A stretch of 10,833 bases of DNA from an uncultured Collinsella sp. (GTDB lineage: Bacteria; Actinomycetota; Coriobacteriia; Coriobacteriales; Coriobacteriaceae), in contig UREE01000067.1 in assembly GCA_900546825.1 (NCBI GenBank), positions 1-10,833 on the forward strand. Reading direction: 5' to 3'. This document shows positions 6,070-10,833 of this stretch, piece after piece; position 1 is the stretch's first letter; every line of letters begins with the position of its first letter. The translations under genes and the position numbers were made by a program. The notes beneath the pieces are model-generated. The model was not told the origin of the DNA, made no database searches, and saw only the letters and a list, made by a program, of their open reading frames with translations.

Positions 6070-6687
6070 CTAGTGCAAGGCATTCACTAGTGCCGTGATC
6101 AGGAACGCGATAAGGAAGCCGAACCCCGCACCGCAGGCCATCTTGAGCGCAGGGCTGAGCCGTGACCTGCGTCTGGAAAGCGCATCGGTCTCGCTCGGAG
6201 CCTCCTCGCCGTCCATGAACGCGCTGATCTCACGGAACGTCACAAGGTCATGCTCGCGTTTGATCCTCTCGATGCGCGACGTGCATACGAGCGACGGGAT
6301 CCAGAATGCAACAAACACGAGTATCCCGATCAGCGCGCCTGTGGACATATGCGGGATGAACGATGGCTCGGGCAGTAGTGCGTAGATGCCTGCCATGCAT
6401 GCAATCCCCGCGAGCAGCAGGGCAGCAGACCCCATCGCCAATCGCTCCATCTCGAGCGCATCCTTGCTTACGACTTCCTTCATTGAAACCACGTCTCCTT
6501 TCACAAGTTCATCGATGGAGACGCCGAAGAGGTCGCTTAGAAGCAGCAGGCTTTGGACATCCGGATAGGTCTTTCCGTTCTCCCAGCTGGACATCGTCTG
6601 TCGCGATACGTAGATCGCTTGCGCGACGGCCTCTTGCGAGAGCCCCAAGCGCTCGCGGTGCGCTTTCAGCTGTTTCGGCAACTCCAT
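6070..6687 (-). CDS. XRE-type HTH regulator with three membrane segments
   Basis: This is an intact 205-residue protein. Residues 5-61 form a Cro/CI helix-turn-helix: LKAHRERLGLSQEAVAQAIY, then VSRQTMSSWENGKTYPDVQS and the LSDLFGVSIDELVKGD tail common to this regulator class. Three hydrophobic segments follow at about 86-105, 116-136 and 183-203, with a charged loop at 137-180 (SRIERIKREHD ... SRRRSR). Membrane-linked XRE regulators of this layout are common in gut Firmicutes and Coriobacteriia; the signal is generally unknown. ATG 6687 is preceded by the strong Shine-Dalgarno aaaggagg (complement of 6693-6700) about six bases upstream. It is convergent with the hydrolase, so it is not in that operon, though it may control neighbours or itself through the direct repeats at 6748-6805. 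Confidence 0.88.
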   Translation of the reverse strand: MELPKQLKAHRERLGLSQEAVAQAIYVSRQTMSSWENGKTYPDVQSLLLLSDLFGVSIDELVKGDVVSMKEVVSKDALEMERLAMGSAALLLAGIACMAGIYALLPEPSFIPHMSTGALIGILVFVAFWIPSLVCTSRIERIKREHDLVTFREISAFMDGEEAPSETDALSRRRSRLSPALKMACGAGFGFLIAFLITALVNALH

Positions 6688-6747
6688 CGGCTCCTCCTTT
6701 CGGGAGACGTAGTTTCTATTTCTCTAAAACATGTTCTACCAAGATGG

Positions 6748-6805
6748 CTTTACATAGGCCGTCGATCAAGTGTATCAGCATGTCTGATGTTCTTTACATA
6801 GGCCG
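6748..6805. repeat. Pair of 14-base direct repeats upstream of the HTH regulator
   Basis: ctttacataggccg occurs at 6748-6761 and again at 6792-6805, start points 44 bases apart (about four helical turns). Between them, ATCAG and CTGAT (6774-6788) form a short inverted repeat. The pair lies 60-120 bases upstream of the minus-strand regulator start, which suits an operator, but it also sits next to a repeat junction at 6866 and could be the remnant of a mobile-element end. Confidence 0.55.
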
Positions 6806-6865
6806 CTGACCTTGGGTTTTTCTTGCATGACAAACAGATTGGCAATGGAATCGCCACGCTCTTTC

Positions 6866-7258
6866 TCCGCCGTGGAGCTGCCGGGAGGCCTCTCCGAGCT
6901 CCTCGCGTTCAGCGGGGAGAGGGTCGCCGGCATGGCCTTCGCCACCGCAGTCTGCTGCTTGATCGGCTCCGCCGTCGCGTCCGTCGTGACGCCGGCGTGC
7001 TTCAAGTTCGGCCAGACCAAGGCGACCCAGCTTCTGCCAACCGTCACCGTCGGCCTGTTCGTGGTCGCCCCCATGCTTCTCGGGAACTCGGGGATTCTCG
7101 GAGGCGGCGCGTTCGGGCTCGTGGCGGGCCTCCTCGCGTTCGCCGAGACCCCCGTTGGGCTTGCGGCCTCTATGGCGGCGCTGCTCGCGGCCTCGCTTCT
7201 GATGCTGGCCGCCTCCGCCGCCGTCTCTCTCGGGCTGTACGGAAGGCGCGAGCTGTAG
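6866..7258 (+). pseudogene. ABC-2 type permease, C-terminal fragment (copy 2)
   Basis: The last about 130 residues of the ABC-2 permease seen at 419-1012 are repeated here without a change, from SAVELPGGLSELLAFSGERV to LGLYGRREL with the stop at 7256-7258. The upstream sequence (6806-6865) differs entirely and supplies an accidental ATG at 6812. All N-terminal membrane segments and the VSKRDVV region are missing, so the piece cannot be functional. It is part of the long direct repeat. Confidence 0.8.
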
Positions 7259-7510
7259 GCCGAGCCGTCAACCGACGCCCCGGCGCGGACCCGCTTGCCG
7301 CGATGCGGGGGCCGCCCCGGCGGCGGGCGGCTGACGATATGCTGACAATTGCGGCCTATATTCGGGCAGAAGGACGGGATTCGGCGGATTAAGGCCAGTT
7401 GGAAGAGGGGAGGGGCGTGGGCCGGAAGGGCGCGTCGCTCGTGCTGCTCTGCGTCGAATCCGGAACGGGCGGGGGAGACGCCCCGATTTCCCTTTCCAGC
7501 CCGACGGACG
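6866..7510 (+). repeat. Long direct repeat, copy 2 (645 bases)
   Basis: This copy matches 620-1265: 573 bases exactly (6866-7438), then 72 bases with five substitutions and one indel. Its right edge at 7510 is where the AT-rich island starts; its left edge at 6866 follows the unique sequence upstream of the HTH regulator. Confidence 0.95.
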
Positions 7511-7538
7511 TAATCCTTTCCTCCGTAGAATTCAAATT

Positions 7539-8171
7539 TTACGCCATTTTAATCGGGTGCCTGATGACGGTTTTCCATTTCTCAGGAGCAACCTTTCTTG
7601 CATCAGACATATAAATCTCGTGATGCAACCTATCTTTGCTCATATCATTAACATATCCATTCTGCTCCAAATAGGCATCCATAAGTGCAGTGGTTGCAGG
7701 TTCGTCATCAAAAGATCCTAAATGCATAATTTGAACGCATAATCCTTCATCAATCGTAAGATACTCTTCTGACGAGCAATCAAGTTTTTTCTTGCACGTT
7801 GCTGTTTCTACCGCCCAATCAAAATCCGCTTTGGAAACAAAATCGGGCAAACGAATAACAGAAATCCAGTTGAAGGCAGATTTGTTTGTATAATCTACTC
7901 CCTCAATATCATCTTGCCGCCAAAATCCTTCAAGTGGTGGTACAACATACTCAAAGAACCCATCAATTTTATAATCGGTCTTATAACTCATTTTCAATGT
8001 ATAAGCAACAGCATACAGTACGCTAATAGCCTGCTGATATGCTCCGCCTTCTTCATTCGGATTGCCCTTGCCTCTAACAGCAATATAGTTTGCCTTTGGA
8101 ACATTCACAATCTCTGGTTTGTTCTTCGGCATGTAAAATTCCTTATATTCTTTCTTAAAATCAAAAGCCAT
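7539..8171 (-). CDS. GyrI-like small-molecule-binding domain protein
   Basis: This is an intact protein of 210 residues starting MAFDFKKEYKEFYMPKNKPE, with VPKANYIAVRGKGNPNEEGG (24-43), the AVAYTLKMSYK segment (54-64) and a C-terminal LHHEIYMSDARKVAPEKWKT. These are hallmarks of stand-alone GyrI-like (SOUL/GyrI superfamily) proteins, which have a ligand-binding fold related to the effector domains of MerR/AraC multidrug regulators; some relatives bind or hydrolyse cyclic compounds. Its own ligand is unknown. ATG 8171 is preceded by ggaggtaatt, a strong ribosome-binding site, so the longer upstream open frame is not used. It lies 37 bases after the stop of the zinc-ribbon fragment on the same strand. 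A/T-rich codons set it apart from the GC-rich surroundings. Confidence 0.88.
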   Translation of the reverse strand: MAFDFKKEYKEFYMPKNKPEIVNVPKANYIAVRGKGNPNEEGGAYQQAISVLYAVAYTLKMSYKTDYKIDGFFEYVVPPLEGFWRQDDIEGVDYTNKSAFNWISVIRLPDFVSKADFDWAVETATCKKKLDCSSEEYLTIDEGLCVQIMHLGSFDDEPATTALMDAYLEQNGYVNDMSKDRLHHEIYMSDARKVAPEKWKTVIRHPIKMA

Positions 8172-8208
8172 AATTACCTCCGTAAAATTCAAAAATAATC
8201 GCTCTTCA

Positions 8209-8403
8209 TTAAGAAATATTTCCTCTTTCTTCCTCTCTGTCGGCTTTCTTTTGGTCTTGCCTTGCTTGATAGCAGCAATCCTTTGAACAGAAAATCTGCC
8301 TGTTACTTGTAGGCACAAACTCTATTTGACAATGAGGACATACCTTTGTCTTGACGATTTCTCCACCGTTTTCATCGATTTTCTTTGCCTTGAGGGTGCG
8401 GAC
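8209..8403 (-). pseudogene. C-terminal fragment of a zinc-ribbon protein
   Basis: The minus strand reads KAKKIDENGGEIVKTKVCPH then CQIEFVPTSNRQIFCSKDCC and YQARQDQKKADREEERGNIS with stop at 8209-8211. Two cysteine pairs (CPHC and CSKDC) about 15 residues apart suggest a treble-clef or zinc-ribbon fold, followed by a charged helical tail. Such tails occur in several mobile-element and phage proteins; I cannot name this one. The 5' part is lost where the AT-rich DNA meets the IS3-family end at about 8395-8405, and an in-frame TAA at 8407-8409 belongs to that transposase. It was probably co-transcribed with the GyrI-like gene. Confidence 0.5.
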
Positions 8404-8406
8404 GAT

Positions 8407-8596
8407 TTATTTGACCGAGGCTGGGCCGAGCCTCGCCCTCCTGCCGCCTATCGTATCGTGGGGCCCCCGCCGAAGGACTTGAGCCTGCCGGAGTTGTACC
8501 ACCCAATATAGCGCCCGAGCACCCTGACGAAGCCGTCCACGGTCCAGCCGGACCAGTCCCTGAGGTGGAAGAGCTCCACCCTCAGCCTGCCGAATC
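8407..8596 (-). pseudogene. IS3-family transposase orfB, C-terminal fragment with frameshift
   Basis: The minus strand reads FGRLRVELFHLRDWSGWTVD then GFVRVLGRYIGWYNSGRLKS and FGGGP, the end of the IS3 integrase catalytic domain (rve_3 type: FFGRLK.E ... Y..WYN..R.K). In this frame a TAG occurs at 8448-8450. In another frame the sequence DTIGGRRARLGPASVK leads to TAA 8407-8409, which is the expected ending for such transposases. One base lost from the G/C run at 8460-8468 explains the switch. The catalytic Glu, normally just before FFGRLK, and everything N-terminal are missing, because at about 8597 the sequence changes to a plus-strand TVP38-type gene. The weak resemblance of 8394-8416 to the left IS end near 165-190 suggests the IS right end lies at about 8395-8400. 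Confidence 0.65.
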
Positions 8597-8599
8597 GCC

Positions 8600-9202
8600 G
8601 TCCTGCCAGGAGAGCCGGTCGAGCTCGCGGCGGGCTACCTTTTCGGATTCTGGGAGGGGACCGCCCTTTGCCTTGCGGGCGCACTCGCTGGAACGCTCGC
8701 CGTCGTAGCGCTCGTGAAGACCCTGGGCACGAGGCTCGTCGGGCTGTTCTTCACCCGCGAGCAGATGGGGTCCGTCCCATGGCTCAAAGATCCGACGCGG
8801 CTCGAAGCGGTCATGTTCGCCGTGTTCCTTATCCCCGGGACGCCCAAAGACGTCCTCACCTACGCCGCGGCGCTCACGAGCTGCCCCTGGTGGAAGATCG
8901 CCGCAATCACCACGATAGGGCGCATCCCTTCGGTGGCCTCGTCCACCCTTGCCGCCGGCTTCGCCGCCGAGGGGAACTGGATCCTCGCCGCCATCACGTT
9001 TGCCATCGCCGCAGCGCTCGCAATCGCAGGAGGCGCGCTCTATGCAAGAAGGAGAAGCGGGCATGAAGCCCATCCCCATCGGTCGTCCCGCCGCTCAAGC
9101 CAGGCCGGCGAGGATGCGGGCAGTTTGCCAACATCGGCAACGCTTCGATTGCCCTGGGACTCGACAGCGCCGGAAGACAACGGAGGCAGCCGCCCGAAAT
9201 AG
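8600..9202 (+). pseudogene. TVP38/TMEM64 (DedA-like, VTT domain) membrane protein, 5'-truncated
   Basis: From 8600 the frame reads LPGEPVELAAGYLFGFWEGT, then LVKTLGTRLVGLFFTREQM, VMFAVFLIPGTPKDVLTYAA and TIGRIPSVASSTLAAGFAAE, followed by a final hydrophobic helix to GGALYARRR. The FxIPGTPKDxLTY and GRIPS motifs and the membrane segments identify the VTT/TVP38 family, relatives of DedA thought to move lipids across the membrane. About 50-70 N-terminal residues are missing; the 5' edge abuts an IS3 orfB fragment. The real C-terminus is probably near 9050-9066. The Arg/Ser-rich frame on to TAG 9200-9202 looks like non-native read-through, and a one-base shift would give a stop at 9064-9066. Confidence 0.75.
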
Positions 9203-9296
9203 AAAAGGTCCTCGAGCTTCTTGTATCTCGTGGAGCCGCCACCAAGCGGGGTAGGTTTTCGTGAGGTGGGGCGACTGAAGCCAGAATCCACTCATT
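9067..9296. other. No confident gene; ambiguous reading frames
   Basis: Frames on both strands stay open. The plus frame with GQFANIGNASIALGLDSAGR and PPEIEKVLELLVSRGAATKR (about 9115-9264) and the minus frame with RKPTPLGGGSTRYKKLEDLF (about 9203-9262) both look protein-like, so they cannot both be real. An ATG at 9063 has agaaggag upstream (9048-9055). I recognise no family and do not call a gene. Confidence 0.3.
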
Positions 9297-9338
9297 GACG
9301 AGGGGCGCCGGCGGTAATCTCCGCTGGCGCCCCTCGTC
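9297..9338 (-). terminator. Strong hairpin downstream of the interrupted minus-strand gene
   Basis: gacgaggggcgcc (9297-9309) pairs perfectly with ggcgcccctcgtc (9326-9338), extended by five more pairs (one G-U) inside, for about 18 pairs with a six-base loop. It lies 38 bases after the minus-strand stop at 9377-9379, as expected of a transcription terminator, though no T-tract follows on either side. Confidence 0.6.
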
Positions 9339-9376
9339 ATGGACAGTCTCTTTTCAGCGGTCCCGTGCCGTCACCC

Positions 9377-9445
9377 CTAGCTCGAGAACGTCACCTCCCC
9401 GCCGCCCTGGAGCTGGTCCTCGGGCACCTGCTTGGTGCCGTCAAG
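9377..9445 (-). pseudogene. C-terminal fragment of the interrupted membrane-anchored gene
   Basis: The minus strand reads LDGTKQVPEDQLQGGGEVTF then SS and TAG at 9377-9379. It starts directly at the left end of the IS256-family element and runs the same way as the fragment at 1-176, which ends at the other side of the element. The simplest reading is one gene split by the insertion. A target-site duplication is not visible at the two edges, so a deletion accompanied or followed the insertion, or the two parts come from different genes. Confidence 0.45.
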
Positions 9446-10765
9446 ATTCTTGCGCACTTTCCGACAGCCCCCTAGGCCCGCCCTCCGGTGCGGCTACCCC
9501 TCCAGCAGCGTCACGTCCAGGTAGCGCCTCGAGCCCCACTCGCTCTCCGCGACGTACTTGAGCCTCGCGGTGACGAGCATGAGGGCGGAGTTCCCGTCGG
9601 GGAAGGTGCCCACGACCCTCGTCCTGCGCCGGATCTCGCGGTTGAGCCTCTCGATGGCGTTATTGGTCCTGATTCGCCGCCAATGCTCGCGGGGGGAACT
9701 TGGTGTAGGTCAGGGTCTCGGCATAGCCCTCGCGGACGACCTTCGCGGCCTCCGCGAGCTTGGAGCCTTCGAGCTGGTCGGCCACCTCGAGGGCCTTCGC
9801 CTCGGAGGCCTCGCGGGACTCCATGGCGTGGATCGCCTTCAGCATAGCGGCGACCATCGGGCGCTTGGACTTCGGGACCCTCGCCAGCACGTTCCTGTAG
9901 AAGTGGACGGTGCAGCGCTGGTAGGCCGCGTCGGGGAAGACCTCCGCGATCGAGCCGACCATCCCGGCCGCCTTGTCGCCGGTGAACATGCGCACGCCCC
10001 GCAGGCCGCGCGACTTCAGCCACGACAGGAACTCCCGCCAGCACTCAGCAGACTCCGTGAAGCCCTCCGCGGCGCCGATGACCTCGCGGTAGCCGTCGTC
10101 GTTCACGCCTATGGCCACCATCACGGCCACGTTCTCGTAGCTCCCGCCCCAGCTGCGCTTGAGGTAGATGCCGTCGACGTAGACGTAGGGGTAGGCGCGC
10201 TCGAGGGGTCGGTTGCGCCACACCTCCACGGCCTCGAAGGCCTTCTCGTTGAGGTTCGATACGGTCGCGGCGGACACCGACGACCCCCACAGGATCTCGC
10301 TCACATCCTCGATCCTGCGGGTCGAAACGCCTGCGAGGTACATCTCGATCATGGCCTCCTCGACCGAGGCCTCGCGACGCCGGTAGCGCTCGATGATCGC
10401 GGTCGTGAATCGCATCCCCCTGAGCTTGGGCATGCGTATCGTGACCTCGCCGGACGTCGTCGTGAGCTTCCGCTCGTAGTGCCCGGCGCGATACGCCTCG
10501 CGGTCGGCGGTTCTCTCGTAGCGCTCGGCACCGACGAGGTCGTCGGCCTCCTCGTCGAGAAGGCCGTTCAGCATCTCTTCGACGGTCCTCCTGACGAGCT
10601 CGCGCAGGTCTGCCTTCAGCGACTCCTCGTTCAAAGATACAATGGGCTCGGGCATGGTCTACCTCCAGCATGTTTCTTGTCTCGACAACTCGAATCATAC
10701 CGGGGCGGGCCGTGCCCTCCTTCCTTGCCTGGACGCTATTCCGCTGTCAAAGTGCGCAAGAAATT
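9446..10765 (-). mobile_element. IS256-family insertion sequence
   Basis: The element is about 1.32 kb with one transposase gene on the minus strand and imperfect terminal inverted repeats. Left is attcttgcgcactttccgac (9446 on). The right end (10743-10765), read inward, is ttcttgcgcactttgacagc, differing mainly by two extra bases (CC) in the left copy. Size, gene layout and terminal repeats fit the IS256 family, which usually makes 8-9 base target duplications; none is clear here. An 11-base direct repeat, cacctgcttgg, lies outside both ends (9425-9435 and 10775-10785), but not adjacent to them. Confidence 0.8.
9494..10655 (-). pseudogene. IS256-family transposase, frameshifted before the catalytic glutamate
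   Basis: ATG 10655 follows ggaggt by five bases. The first frame (321 family-like residues) contains the first Asp in YVYVDGIYLKRSW (D161), the second in MFTGDKAAGM (D227), and the family motif QRCTVHFYRN (Cys 248, His 251). A run of six G on the plus strand (9691-9696), where five are expected, shifts the frame after YTKFP; the first frame then ends at TAA near 9660. The other frame continues in register as REHWRRIRTNNAIERLNREI and TRVVGTFPDGNSALMLVTAR to YLDVTLLEG, TAG at 9494-9496. Restored, it is 386 residues, a normal length, with the catalytic Glu at about 335 (spacings 66 and 108). Without the shift being corrected the DDE triad is incomplete. It could be a decayed copy, a sequencing error, or slippage at the homopolymer. 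Confidence 0.85.
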
Positions 10766-10833
10766 GTACGTTACCACCTGCTTGGCGTCGGGCGGCATCT
10801 GCCCGGAGTCGGGGCCGCCGCCGACGGACTGGG
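10736..10833 (-). pseudogene. Right-edge part of the interrupted membrane-anchored gene
   Basis: This is the continuation of the fragment at 1-176 read across the circular join. The minus frame runs PPDAKQVV, then TYNFLRTLTAE and TAG at 10736-10738. The residues after QVV are encoded by the right inverted repeat of the IS256-family element, so the gene is cut by that element. Confidence 0.45.
10779..10833. repeat. 55-base terminal direct repeat, right copy
   Basis: This is the second copy of the exact 55-base repeat at 1-55. It lies about 14 bases beyond the right inverted repeat of the IS256-family element. It belongs to the interrupted minus-strand gene described at 1-176. It should be counted once if the molecule is circular. 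Confidence 0.95.

Larger units (their letters stand above)
7511..8405. other. AT-rich island, probably horizontally acquired
   Basis: Base composition changes sharply from GC-rich to visibly AT-rich at 7511 and back at about 8405. The island holds a complete GyrI-like gene and the 3' end of a zinc-ribbon gene, both on the minus strand with A/T-ending codons. It is flanked by the long direct repeat on one side and by the 3' end of an IS3-family orfB on the other. The composition suggests a Firmicutes-type donor. Confidence 0.7.

Noticed and set aside
9040..9291. Minus-strand frame opposite the region after the TVP38-type gene
   Set aside because: It competes with an equally protein-like plus-strand frame and has no convincing ribosome-binding site or family; it is recorded only as ambiguous sequence.
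9425..10785. cacctgcttgg direct repeats as the IS256 target-site duplication
   Set aside because: They lie 10-21 bases outside the inverted repeats rather than directly at the ends, and at 11 bases do not match the usual 8-9 base duplication.
1..10833. CRISPR array, rRNA genes, or a plasmid replication or toxin-antitoxin module
   Set aside because: No regularly spaced short repeats, no rRNA-like conserved stretches, and no Rep, Par, relaxase or paired toxin-antitoxin reading frames were found on either strand.

Overview
The window is GC-rich bacterial DNA that fits a Coriobacteriia gut actinobacterium, perhaps Collinsella-like. That placement is an inference from the GuaA C-terminus, the GC-rich codon use and the family mix; I could not run a search. 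The first 55 bases (1-55) and the last 55 (10779-10833) are identical, so the window looks like a circular contig of 10,778 unique bases closed by a 55-base overlap. I see no replication initiator, partition gene, relaxase or origin, so an ordinary plasmid is not supported. A circular or collapsed path through an assembly graph, or a decayed chromosomal accessory region, fits better.

Layout. 1-176: minus-strand fragment of a membrane-anchored gene whose C-terminal end appears to lie at 9377-9445 on the far side of an IS256-family element. 225-418: IS3-family orfA fragment with a nonsense codon. 419-1012: 5'-truncated ABC-2 permease whose 3' part and downstream sequence (620-1265) recur at 6866-7510. 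1414-1540: doubtful short reading frame with tandem hairpins. 1545-2843: the 3' parts of a DUF4143 gene (minus) and of guaA (plus), joined head to head at about 2015. 2844-3415: long intergenic leader. 3416-4903: intact ABC-F ATPase. 4900-6038: overlapping membrane-anchored alpha/beta hydrolase with a one-base frameshift. 6070-6687: convergent HTH regulator with membrane segments. 7511 to about 8405: visibly AT-rich island with an intact GyrI-like gene and the tail of a zinc-ribbon protein, abutting the 3' end of an IS3 orfB (8407-8596). 8600 to about 9066: 5'-truncated TVP38/DedA-type membrane protein. 9446-10765: IS256-family element whose transposase is frameshifted.

Only the ABC-F protein, the HTH regulator and the GyrI-like protein look intact. 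The best-supported functional unit is the ABC-F gene with its 5' leader: an extended -10 promoter, two short upstream reading frames, and a hairpin that contains the Shine-Dalgarno sequence. This layout resembles translational attenuation known for some ribosome-protection ABC-F and erm genes. The GyrI-like gene on foreign-looking DNA may be a second drug-response gene.

The rest reads as a mosaic of gene ends cut at sharp junctions. Two direct repeat copies divide the circle into arcs of about 6.25 and 4.53 kb. Whether the mosaic is biological or an assembly chimera is the main open question.
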